This document shows positions 44,202-55,084 of a DNA stretch of 64,000 nucleotides, piece after piece. The position numbers were made by a program, and so were the translations under genes. Positions within the stretch are counted from its first letter, which is position 1. Every line of letters begins with the position of its first letter. Under the pieces are notes generated by a model. That model had not been told where the DNA came from and did not search any database. It worked only from the letters and a program-made list of their open reading frames with translations. The stretch is from Pseudomonas sp. Gutcm_11s (GTDB taxonomy: Bacteria; Pseudomonadota; Gammaproteobacteria; Pseudomonadales; Pseudomonadaceae): the NCBI RefSeq assembly GCF_028649395.1, contig NZ_JAQSUW010000016.1, positions 62,001-126,000 on the forward strand, given 5' to 3'.

Positions 44202-45596
44202 ATGAACGATATCAGCGTCCCCCAGCAATACGACCTGGAAACCGCCGCACTCAAGGTGCCGCCGCATTCCATCGAGGCCGAGCAGGCCGTGCTGGGCGGC
44301 CTGATGAAGGACAACAACGCCTGGGAGCGGGTCTCCGATGCGGTGTCCGACGGCGACTTCTACCGCCATGACCACCGCCTGATCTTCCGCTCCATCGTCA
44401 CCCTGGCCGAGCGCAACTCGCCGTTCGACGTGGTGACCGTGTCCGAGCAGCTGGACAAGGAAGGTCACCTGAGCCAGGTCGGTGGCCTCGGCTACCTCGG
44501 CGAGTTGGTCAACAACACCCCGTCGGTGGCCAACATCAAGGCCTATGCGCAGATCACTCGCGAGCGCGCCACGCTGCGCCAGCTGATCGGCATCAGCAAC
44601 GAAATCGCCGACATGGCCTATGCCCCTCAGGGCAAGAGCGCGGTGGAAGTGCTCGACGAGGCCGAGCGGCAGATTTTCCAGATCGCCGAGGCGCGGCCCA
44701 AGGCCGGCGGGCCGGTGGGGATCAACGAGATCCTGGTCAAGGCCATCGACCGCATCGACGAGCTGTTCAACACCAACGAAGGCATTACCGGCATCTCCAC
44801 CGGCTTCACCGACCTGGACGGCATGACCAGCGGCCTGCAGCCGGCCGACCTGGTGATCGTCGCCGGCCGTCCGTCCATGGGTAAGACCACCTTCGCCATG
44901 AACCTGGTGGAGAACGCGGTGTTGCGTTCCGACAAGGTGATCCTGGTGTTCTCCCTGGAGATGCCCAGCGACTCGATCGTGATGCGTATGCTCTCGTCGC
45001 TCGGCCGCATCGACCAGACCAAGGTGCGTTCAGGCAAGCTGGACGATGACGACTGGCCGCGCCTGACCTCGGCGGTCAACCTGCTCAACGAGCGCAAGCT
45101 GTTCATCGACGACACCGCCGGCATCTCGCCGACCGAGATGCGCGCCCGTGCGCGCCGCCTGGCCCGCGAGCACGGCGACATCGGCATGATCATGGTCGAC
45201 TACCTGCAGCTGATGCGCATCCCGGGCTCCAGCGGCGACAACCGCACCAACGAGATCTCCGAGATCTCGCGCTCGCTCAAGGCACTGGCCAAGGAATTCA
45301 ACTGCCCGGTGATCGCCCTGTCGCAGCTCAACCGCTCGCTGGAACAGCGCCCGAACAAGCGCCCGGTCAACTCCGACCTGCGTGAATCCGGTGCGATCGA
45401 GCAGGACGCCGACATCATCATGTTCGTCTACCGCGACGAGGTGTATCACCCGGAGACCGAGTACAAGGGCGTGGCCGAGATCATCATCGGCAAGCAGCGT
45501 AACGGCCCCATCGGCACCTGCCGCCTGGCGTTCATCGGCAAGTACACGCGCTTCGACAACCTGGCGCCGGGACTCTACAACTTCGAGGAAGACTGA
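44202..45596 (+). CDS. dnaB: Replicative DNA helicase
   Basis: A 464-residue hexameric 5'-3' helicase of the replication fork. The N-terminal domain has PPHSIEAEQAVLGGLMKD; the RecA-like domain has Walker A AGRPSMGKTTFAMNLVEN, Walker B IMVDYLQLM, and LRESGAIEQDADIIMFVYRD. ATG 44202 gives the family start (MNDISVPQQ); the upstream in-frame codons back to 44055 have no family character. A terminator follows. Confidence 0.97.
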   Translation: MNDISVPQQYDLETAALKVPPHSIEAEQAVLGGLMKDNNAWERVSDAVSDGDFYRHDHRLIFRSIVTLAERNSPFDVVTVSEQLDKEGHLSQVGGLGYLGELVNNTPSVANIKAYAQITRERATLRQLIGISNEIADMAYAPQGKSAVEVLDEAERQIFQIAEARPKAGGPVGINEILVKAIDRIDELFNTNEGITGISTGFTDLDGMTSGLQPADLVIVAGRPSMGKTTFAMNLVENAVLRSDKVILVFSLEMPSDSIVMRMLSSLGRIDQTKVRSGKLDDDDWPRLTSAVNLLNERKLFIDDTAGISPTEMRARARRLAREHGDIGMIMVDYLQLMRIPGSSGDNRTNEISEISRSLKALAKEFNCPVIALSQLNRSLEQRPNKRPVNSDLRESGAIEQDADIIMFVYRDEVYHPETEYKGVAEIIIGKQRNGPIGTCRLAFIGKYTRFDNLAPGLYNFEED

Positions 45597-45625
45597 GTCT
45601 CCGCGGAGCTGATCCTGCTCAATGA

Positions 45626-45661
45626 AAACGGGCGCCCAACGGTTAAGATGGGCGCCCGTTT
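45626..45661 (+). terminator. Intrinsic terminator between dnaB and alr
   Basis: AAACGGGCGCCCA (45626-45638), a 10-base loop, TGGGCGCCCGTTT (45649-45661): a perfect 13-bp stem ending in a short T-run, 18 bases before alr. Confidence 0.85.
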
Positions 45662-45679
45662 CATTTCCGGAAGGCTGTC

Positions 45680-46756
45680 ATGCGCCCCCTCGTCGCCACC
45701 ACCGATCTGGCTGCCATCGTTCACAACTACCAACTGGCCAAGCGCTGCGCGCCAGGCCGCCAGGCCTTCGCCGTGGTCAAGGCCAATGCCTATGGGCATG
45801 GCGTGCGTGAAGTGGTCAGTGCGCTGTATGGCGAGGCGGACGGCTTCGCCGTGGCCAGCCTGGAAGAGGCTGCTGAAGTGCGAGCCATGCATGACGCAGC
45901 GCGCATCCTGTTGCTGGAGGGCTGCTTCTCGGCTGAGGAGTTGCCGATGGCCGCGCACCTGGGCCTGGACCTGGTCGTGCAGGGCCCAGAGCAGGTTGAG
46001 GCGCTGCTCGCCGCCGAGCTGGCGCGGCCGCTGAATGTCTGGCTCAAGCTGGATTCCGGGATGCATCGCCTGGGCCTCGCTCCTGAGCCCGTACGCGAGC
46101 TGTTCCCGCGCTTGCGCGGAGCCGCCCAGGTCGCCGAGCTGAACCTGCTCAGCCATTTCGCCTGCGCCGACGAGCGCGGCCATTCGCTGACCGAAGTGCA
46201 GCTGGAGTGCTTCCTCGACCTGCTCGATCTGGACTTCGACCAGCGCAGCCTGGCTAACTCCGCCGCCTTGTTGATGATTCCGGCTGCGCACATGGACTGG
46301 ATTCGCCCCGGCATCATGCTCTACGGCGCCACGCCCTTCGCCGATCTGGCCGCCGCCGAGCTGGGCCTAAAGCCGGTCATGAGCCTGAGCGCGCAGCTGA
46401 TCGCGGTGCGCGAGGTCGCGCCGGGCGAGAGTGTCGGCTATGGCGCCGGCTGGGTCGCCGAGCGGCCGTCGCGCATCGGTACGGTGAGCTGCGGCTACGC
46501 CGATGGCTATCCGCGCCATGCGCCTGCCGGTACGCCACTGTGGATCGGTGGGCGCCGTGTGCCGCTGGCCGGGCGGGTATCGATGGACATGCTCACGGTC
46601 GATCTCACCGACCTGCCCGAGGCCGCTGTTGGCGATGCGGTGGAGCTGTGGGGGGCCAACCTGCCGGTGGACGAGGTGGCTGCTGCCGCCGGCACTATCG
46701 GCTACGAGCTGCTGACCAAGGTAACGGCGCGGGTGCCGCGCCGTTACAAGGCCTGA
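45680..46756 (+). CDS. alr: Alanine racemase
   Basis: A 358-residue PLP enzyme converting L- to D-alanine for peptidoglycan. The PLP lysine is in FAVVKANAYGHG; other landmarks are LKLDSGMHRLG, WIRPGIMLYGATPF, VGYGAGW and GTVSCGYADGYPRHA. Its position after dnaB matches the biosynthetic alr of Pseudomonas (recalled) rather than the catabolic dadX. Confidence 0.95.
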   Translation: MRPLVATTDLAAIVHNYQLAKRCAPGRQAFAVVKANAYGHGVREVVSALYGEADGFAVASLEEAAEVRAMHDAARILLLEGCFSAEELPMAAHLGLDLVVQGPEQVEALLAAELARPLNVWLKLDSGMHRLGLAPEPVRELFPRLRGAAQVAELNLLSHFACADERGHSLTEVQLECFLDLLDLDFDQRSLANSAALLMIPAAHMDWIRPGIMLYGATPFADLAAAELGLKPVMSLSAQLIAVREVAPGESVGYGAGWVAERPSRIGTVSCGYADGYPRHAPAGTPLWIGGRRVPLAGRVSMDMLTVDLTDLPEAAVGDAVELWGANLPVDEVAAAAGTIGYELLTKVTARVPRRYKA

Positions 46757-46765
46757 TCACCAGCC

Positions 46766-48679
46766 TCAGCTCAGCCCGCTGGGCACCTTGAGCACGTCCA
46801 GCATCAGGCAGGTCTGCGGGCTCAGTTCGCCGTCGCAGCCCTGTAGTACGAAGCCCGAGCGGCCCTTCTGCTTGACCCGGTACAGCGCCTCGTCGGAGGC
46901 CTTGTACAGGCCGGTGAACTGCAGGGCGTGCTGCGGGTAGAGTGCGCCGCCGATGCTGATGGTCACCGCCAGGCGGTTGGCACCGTACAGCACTGGGCGC
47001 GACAGCTCCTCGAGCAGGCGTGCGGCGATCTCCTGGGCATGCTGCTGGGCGTCCGGGCCGCAGATCAGCACGGCGAATTCGTCGCCACCCAGGCGCGCCA
47101 CCATGTCGTTGGCGCGTACATGCTCGCGCAGGCGATGGCCGATGGTGCGCAGCAGCAGGTCGCCGGCGTCGTGGCCGTAGCGGTCGTTGATCGGCTTGAA
47201 GTGGTCGAGGTCGACCAGCATCAGCACCACCGATTCGTTGCGCCGCTGGGCATCGGCCAGGGCTACTTCGGCGCGCTCGATCAGGTAGCGGCGGTTGGGC
47301 AGGTCGGTCAGCGGATCATGGAAGGCGGCATGCTGCAGGCGTTCCTCTCGCTCGCTTAGCTGCTGGTTGGCCAGGGCCAGTTCGGCGGTGCGCAGGCGCA
47401 CGGCCTCGTGCAGTTCGTCGGCACTGGCCTGCATCTGCGCCAGGCGCGCGCTCTTCTCGCGGTCGGCTTGCAGCACGGCCTCGGCCCGTTCCTGCTTGAG
47501 CATCTGGATACGGTAGGCGAGGGCGAAGGAGAACAGGATCGACTCGGCGGACACTGCCAGGGGGAACACGTAGGCGTTCCAGGTGGCCGGTTGCACCAGG
47601 CCGGTGGAGCGCATCAGCGCCAGGCTGATGCTGCCGAGGATCAGGCCGTAGCCGCAGAGGTAGAGCAGGGCGGGGAAGTAGCCCTGGCGCCAGCGGATCA
47701 CCGCCGAGCCAAGCGCGGCGGGAATGCTGGTCAGCGACAGCAGGGCGATGACCCAGGCCGCCAGGTTGCGCTGGCCGAACGCCTCGAGGACCACGGCGAT
47801 GACGTAGAACACGCAGGCGAACGTCAGCAGGTGATGCGCCCAGCGCACGTGGACGCGGGTCTGCAGCAGGGTCTGGGTGAAGCGGCAGGCGCAGAAGCCC
47901 CACAGCGAGGGCAGGGTGACACGGTCCAGCCAGAACGGCACCGGTCCCTCGGGCCACAGGTACTGGAAGCCGTGGCCGCTCATGCTGACGATCATCAGCA
48001 GCGCGCCGGCGGTGGTCAGCACGTACCAGAAGTAGGCCGCGTCGCGCAGACTGAAGAAGATGAACAGGTTGTACAGCAGCAGGGCAGCGATGATGCCGTA
48101 GATCAGGCCCAGGCCCAGGTTCTCGTGGGCGGCCAGGTGGTCCAGATCTTCCTTCTGCCAGATTTTCAGAGGGAAGGAGTTGCCGGCCGGATCGAAACTG
48201 CGCAGGTAGAAGGTGGTGGGCGCGCTGCCCAGTTCCGGCAGTTGCAGCAGCATGCGCCGGTAGTCGTGGTCGCGGCCCTCGGCGAAGCCGACGCGCTCGC
48301 CGGACTGGCGCATGCTCCAGCCGCCCTTGCCGTCAGGCGTGTAGAGCTGCAGGTCGAGCTGGGTCACCGAGCCGATTTCCAGCCACCAGTCTGCGGGGGC
48401 GTCCGCGCCACGCTGCAGCTCCAGCTTGATCCACCAGGGATTGGGATTCTGCCCGACGCTGGCGCGGCCTTTGGCCGGCTCGAAGCGCTGTTGTACGGCC
48501 GGGTCCGCCATGTCTTCGATGCGCAGCTGGCCGCTGGCGTCCTGCAGCAACTGGACGTTGGTGTTCAGTTCCTGGCCGCTGCTGTCGGCCTGCAGCTGTA
48601 TGGGCGCTGCCTGTAGTTGCCCGCCGAGCACGCTCAGGCACAGCATCAGTAGCAGCGCGGGCGCAGTAAGGCATCGCAC
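46766..48679 (-). CDS. 7TMR-DISM sensor diguanylate cyclase
   Basis: A 637-residue membrane protein. A signal peptide (1-24) is followed by a periplasmic 7TMR-DISMED2-type domain (25-170; PWWIKLELQRGADAPADWWL), seven membrane helices (about 185-390), a short coiled coil, and a GGDEF domain with catalytic LGGDEFAVL near residue 529. The inhibitory I-site RAND sits five residues before GGDEF, so the enzyme should be product-inhibited. It makes cyclic di-GMP in response to an unknown, probably carbohydrate, ligand. No EAL domain. The start follows AAGGAG. Confidence 0.92.
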   Translation of the reverse strand: MRCLTAPALLLMLCLSVLGGQLQAAPIQLQADSSGQELNTNVQLLQDASGQLRIEDMADPAVQQRFEPAKGRASVGQNPNPWWIKLELQRGADAPADWWLEIGSVTQLDLQLYTPDGKGGWSMRQSGERVGFAEGRDHDYRRMLLQLPELGSAPTTFYLRSFDPAGNSFPLKIWQKEDLDHLAAHENLGLGLIYGIIAALLLYNLFIFFSLRDAAYFWYVLTTAGALLMIVSMSGHGFQYLWPEGPVPFWLDRVTLPSLWGFCACRFTQTLLQTRVHVRWAHHLLTFACVFYVIAVVLEAFGQRNLAAWVIALLSLTSIPAALGSAVIRWRQGYFPALLYLCGYGLILGSISLALMRSTGLVQPATWNAYVFPLAVSAESILFSFALAYRIQMLKQERAEAVLQADREKSARLAQMQASADELHEAVRLRTAELALANQQLSEREERLQHAAFHDPLTDLPNRRYLIERAEVALADAQRRNESVVLMLVDLDHFKPINDRYGHDAGDLLLRTIGHRLREHVRANDMVARLGGDEFAVLICGPDAQQHAQEIAARLLEELSRPVLYGANRLAVTISIGGALYPQHALQFTGLYKASDEALYRVKQKGRSGFVLQGCDGELSPQTCLMLDVLKVPSGLS

Positions 48680-48742
48680 CGGGGGACTCCTTGAACCGGG
48701 TTCTTATTGGTGTGGGCAATCAGGCTGGAGTATAGCCATGTA

Positions 48743-48758
48743 AGTGATCGTGATCACA
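48743..48758. promoter_or_regulatory. CRP/Vfr-type binding site between the diguanylate cyclase and ygiQ
   Basis: AGTGA-TCGTGA-TCACA: nine of ten half-site positions match TGTGA-N6-TCACA. It lies 64 bases from the cyclase start and 98 bases from ygiQ, in the shared divergent promoter region. A -10-like TATATT (48815-48820) belongs to the ygiQ side. Confidence 0.6.
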
Positions 48759-48855
48759 AACGGCTCGTGCAATGCGACCAAGCGTGCTAGTCGGACTCTG
48801 TATATTTTTTGTGCTATATTCCGCGCCCCCGTGAGAGCGCACCTGATCAAAAAAT

Positions 48856-51162
<2,307 letters not shown>

Positions 51163-51204
51163 GTCGGGCCCGGGGCGTCCGCACCTTGTTGGTGCGTGGC
51201 GCCC

Positions 51205-51609
51205 TCAGCCCAGGCCGTGGGCGCGGAAGTGCTCCACGTAGGCCTTGTCCACCTTGAGGATGTGGTGCACCAGCCAGTCCTTGAGCAGCTCCAGGGCGTC
51301 CGCGCCCACCGCCTCGCCGGCCTCGTGGCGATCCAGTAGCGACATCACCTGGCCGTTGAACAGGTCATGCTGGGCCTGGTGCGCCTCGGCCTCGGGGTAG
51401 CCCAGGCGGGCGAACAGGTTCTCCTCGACGATGAAGTGGTTGATCACGTAGTCCATCAGCCCCTCCAGCAGCGCGCCGACCTGCGCCCGCGAGGCGTCGC
51501 CCTGCAGCGCCTCGTGCAGCGCGTTGGTCTGCTCCACCAGCCAGCGGTGCTGTTCGTCGATCTCCGCTATCCCCACCTCAAGCGCTTGCGTCCACGGCAT
51601 GAAGGTCAT
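51205..51609 (-). CDS. Bacteriohemerythrin
   Basis: A 134-residue single-domain hemerythrin. All di-iron ligands are present: His21 in DEQHRWL, His58 and Glu62 in INHFIVEEN, His77 and His81 in HQAQHDLF, and a final His and Asp in HHILKVDK. It binds O2 reversibly and may act as an oxygen store or sensor in the cytoplasm. ATG 51609 is preceded by a purine-rich AGGAA; the reading frame further upstream is not family-like. Confidence 0.93.
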   Translation of the reverse strand: MTFMPWTQALEVGIAEIDEQHRWLVEQTNALHEALQGDASRAQVGALLEGLMDYVINHFIVEENLFARLGYPEAEAHQAQHDLFNGQVMSLLDRHEAGEAVGADALELLKDWLVHHILKVDKAYVEHFRAHGLG

Positions 51610-51740
51610 GCGTTCCTGCTCCCTTCTTGGTCTTTTGCCGATCTTGCCCGCCAGCGGCGCGGGCTCGTTGATCCCGGTCAATGCCGGTGGCACAACTCTT
51701 GCCCCTTCCCGGTATCGCCCTGGCTCGCAGGAGGCACGCC

Positions 51741-54700
51741 GTGTCGATCCATGTCGCACTGCAGCACGTCACGCACTACCGCTACGACCGCCCGATCAAC
51801 CTCGGCCCGCAGGTCGTGCGCCTGCGCCCGGCGCCGCACAGCCGCACGCGCATCCTCTCCTACGCGCTGCAGGTTTCGCCCGGCGAGCACTTCGTCAACT
51901 GGCAGCAGGACCCGCAGGGCAACTACCTGGCGCGTCTGGTGTTCCCGGAGAAGACCGAGGAGCTGCGCGTCACCGTCGACCTGGTCGCCGAGATGGCGGT
52001 GTTCAACCCCTTCGATTTCTTCCTCGAGCCGCACGCCGAGAAGATCCCCTTCGCCTATGTCGAGGGTGAGCTGCGCGAGCTGGCGCCTTACCTGGTCACC
52101 GAGGCCGGCGGGCCGCTGTTCGCCAAGTACCTGGCCGGGGTCGAGCGCAAGCCCACGCCCAGCGTCGACTTCCTGGTGGCGCTGAACCAGCGCCTGTCCC
52201 ATGACATCCGCTACCTGATCCGCATGGAGCCGGGCGTGCAGACGCCCGAGCAGACCCTGGAACTGGCCTCCGGCTCATGCCGCGACTCGGCCTGGCTGCT
52301 GGTGCAGCTGCTGCGCCACCTGGGCCTGGCGGCGCGCTTCGTCTCCGGCTACCTGATCCAGCTCACTGCCGACGTCAAATCCCTCGACGGTCCCAGCGGC
52401 ACCGAGCACGACTTCACCGACCTGCACGCCTGGTGCGAGGTGTACCTGCCCGGCGCCGGCTGGATCGGCCTCGATCCGACTTCCGGCCTGTTCGCCGGCG
52501 AGGGCCACGTGCCGCTGGCCTGCAGCCCGGAGCCGTCCTCGGCGGCGCCGATCAGCGGCGTGCTCGACGAGTGCGAATGCGAGTTCGAGCACGACATGCG
52601 CGTCGAGCGCATCTGGGAGGCGCCGCGGGTCACCAAGCCGTACGACGAGGAGCAGTGGCAGGACATCCTCAGCCTCGGCCGCCAGGTCGACGCCGAGCTG
52701 ACCTACGGCGACGTGCGCCTGACCATGGGCGGCGAGCCGACCTTCGTCTCCCTCGACTACCCGGACGACGCCGAATGGAACACCGCGGCCATGGGCCCGA
52801 ACAAGCGTGCCCTGGCCGCCGACCTGTTCCATCGCCTGCGCGCCCACTACGCGCCGCAGGCCCTGGTGCACTTCGGCCAGGGCAAGTGGTACCCGGGCGA
52901 GCAGCTGCCGCGCTGGTCGCTCAACTGCTTCTGGCGCAAGGATGGCGAGCCGATCTGGCAGGACCCGGCGCTGTACGCCGACGAGACCCGCTACTACGGC
53001 GCCGATGCGCGCCTGGCCGCGCGCTTCCTCGGCACCCTGGCCGGGCACCTGGGCTTGGAAGCCGAACATGTGTTCCCGGCTTACGAAGACTGGCTCTACT
53101 ACCTGTGGCGCGAACGCCGCCTGCCGGCCAACGTCGCCCCGGACGATGCGCGCCTCGCTGACCCGCTGGAGCGCGAGCGCCTGCGCAAGGTGTTCTGCCG
53201 TGGCCTCGGCGAGGTGGTCGGCCATGTGCTGCCGCTGATGCGCAGCGCCGGCGAAGACGCCTGGCTGACCGGCCCCTGGTTCCTGCGCGACGAACACTGC
53301 CGGCTGATCCCCGGCGACTCGGCGCTGGGCTATCGCCTGCCGCTGGACTCGCAGCCCTGGGTCGGCGAGCTGGACTACCCCTACGTCACCGGCCAGGACC
53401 CGCACCAGCCGTTCCCGCCGCTGCCCAGCCGGCAGAGCATCCGCCAGCAACTGCGCATGCCGCTGCACCCCGGTGGCAATGGCAAGCAGCCGCTGGAAGG
53501 CGAGGGCCCGCAGGCGCCCGGGCTCAACGAGTCGGCTGTCAGCATCGTGCGCACCGCGCTGTGCGCCGAACCGCGCGACGGCCGCCTGTACCTGTTCATG
53601 CCGCCGCTGAACCGCCTGGATGATTACCTGGAGCTGGTCGCCGCCATCGAGGCCACTGCCCGCGAGCTGCGCTGCCCGGTGCTGCTGGAAGGCTACGAGC
53701 CGCCGCAGGACCCGCGCCTGACCTATTTCCGCGTCACCCCGGACCCGGGCGTGATCGAGGTGAACATCCACCCGGCCGCCAACTGGGACGAGCTGGTCGA
53801 GCGCACCGAGTTTCTCTACGAGGCCGCGCGCCAGTGCCGCCTCTCCAGCGAGAAGTTCATGCTCGACGGCCGTCACACCGGCACCGGTGGCGGCAACCAC
53901 TTCGTTCTCGGCGGCGCCACGCCGGCCGAGTCGCCGTTCCTGCGCCGTCCGGACCTGCTGCGCAGCCTGATCAGCTACTGGCACAACCACCCCTCGCTGT
54001 CCTACCTGTTCAGCGGCCTGTTTATCGGCCCCACGTCACAAGCACCCAGAGTCGACGAGGCGCGTAACGACGCCCTCTACGAGCTGGAGATCGCCTTCGC
54101 GCAGATGCCCGAGCCGGGCCGCGAGTGCCCGCCCTGGCTGATCGACCGCCTGCTGCGCAACCTGCTGGTGGACGTCACCGGCAACACCCACCGCGCCGAG
54201 TTCTGCATCGACAAGCTGTACTCGCCGGACTCCAGCAGCGGCCGCCTCGGCCTGCTTGAGCTGCGCGCCTTCGAGATGCCACCGCACGCGCGCATGAGCC
54301 TGGTCCAGCAACTGCTGCTGCGCGCCTTGGTCGCGCGCTTCTGGAACGAGCCCTATCGCCCGGCCCGGCTGGCGCGCTGGGGCACCGAGCTGCACGACCG
54401 CTTCCTGCTGCCGCACTTCGTCGAGCAGGACTTCGCCGATGTGATCTTCGACCTCAACGCCGCCGGCTATCCGCTGCGCGCCGAGTGGTTCGCGCCGCAC
54501 CTGGAGTTCCGCTTCCCCAAGCTGGGCGACTACGCGGTGAAGGGCATCGACCTGGAGCTGCGCCAGGCCCTGGAGCCCTGGCACGTGCTGGGCGAGGAGG
54601 GCGCCGTCGGTGGCACCGTGCGCTACGTGGACTCGTCGCTGGAGCGGGTGCAGGTGCGCCTCGCCGGGCTGGCCCCGGATCGCTACCTGCTCACCTGCAA

Positions 54701-55052
54701 CGGCGTGCCGGTGCCACTGCGGCCGACCGGCAAGGTCGGCGAGTTCGTCGGTGGAGTGCGCTATCGCGCCTGGCAGCCGGCGAGCTGCCTGCAGCCGACC
54801 ATCGGCGTGCACGCACCGCTGGTGTTCGACCTGGTCGATACCTGGATGCAGCGCTCCCTCGGTGGCTGCCAGTACCACGTGGCGCATCCCGGTGGGCGCA
54901 ACTTCGAGGCACTGCCGGTCAACGCCTACGCCGCCGAGAGCCGGCGCATGGCGCGCTTCTTCCGTCACGGGCATAGCCCGGGCGAGCTGTCGGTGGAGAC
55001 AGCGATCAACAATAATGAACTGCCCATGACCCTGGACCTGCGCCGCGGCTGA
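51741..55052 (+). CDS. Transglutaminase-like - DUF2126 fusion protein
   Basis: A 1103-residue protein. The N-terminal part (1-290) is a bacterial transglutaminase-like unit: [20 protein letters not shown], then the triad Cys180 (GSCRDSAW), His229 (LHAWCEVY) and Asp245 (GLDPTSG). The remaining 800 residues are DUF2126, with [46 protein letters not shown] and [17 protein letters not shown]; this domain has been proposed to be an amidoligase-like enzyme of the glutamine-synthetase/ATP-grasp world. GTG 51741 follows GGAGG. It is the first gene of a three-gene operon and overlaps the next by one base if the upstream ATG is used. Confidence 0.88.
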   Translation: MSIHVALQHVTHYRYDRPINLGPQVVRLRPAPHSRTRILSYALQVSPGEHFVNWQQDPQGNYLARLVFPEKTEELRVTVDLVAEMAVFNPFDFFLEPHAEKIPFAYVEGELRELAPYLVTEAGGPLFAKYLAGVERKPTPSVDFLVALNQRLSHDIRYLIRMEPGVQTPEQTLELASGSCRDSAWLLVQLLRHLGLAARFVSGYLIQLTADVKSLDGPSGTEHDFTDLHAWCEVYLPGAGWIGLDPTSGLFAGEGHVPLACSPEPSSAAPISGVLDECECEFEHDMRVERIWEAPRVTKPYDEEQWQDILSLGRQVDAELTYGDVRLTMGGEPTFVSLDYPDDAEWNTAAMGPNKRALAADLFHRLRAHYAPQALVHFGQGKWYPGEQLPRWSLNCFWRKDGEPIWQDPALYADETRYYGADARLAARFLGTLAGHLGLEAEHVFPAYEDWLYYLWRERRLPANVAPDDARLADPLERERLRKVFCRGLGEVVGHVLPLMRSAGEDAWLTGPWFLRDEHCRLIPGDSALGYRLPLDSQPWVGELDYPYVTGQDPHQPFPPLPSRQSIRQQLRMPLHPGGNGKQPLEGEGPQAPGLNESAVSIVRTALCAEPRDGRLYLFMPPLNRLDDYLELVAAIEATARELRCPVLLEGYEPPQDPRLTYFRVTPDPGVIEVNIHPAANWDELVERTEFLYEAARQCRLSSEKFMLDGRHTGTGGGNHFVLGGATPAESPFLRRPDLLRSLISYWHNHPSLSYLFSGLFIGPTSQAPRVDEARNDALYELEIAFAQMPEPGRECPPWLIDRLLRNLLVDVTGNTHRAEFCIDKLYSPDSSSGRLGLLELRAFEMPPHARMSLVQQLLLRALVARFWNEPYRPARLARWGTELHDRFLLPHFVEQDFADVIFDLNAAGYPLRAEWFAPHLEFRFPKLGDYAVKGIDLELRQALEPWHVLGEEGAVGGTVRYVDSSLERVQVRLAGLAPDRYLLTCNGVPVPLRPTGKVGEFVGGVRYRAWQPASCLQPTIGVHAPLVFDLVDTWMQRSLGGCQYHVAHPGGRNFEALPVNAYAAESRRMARFFRHGHSPGELSVETAINNNELPMTLDLRRG

Positions 55053-55084
55053 TGCCCGGCGCCAGGGCGCCTTGCGAGACTTGC

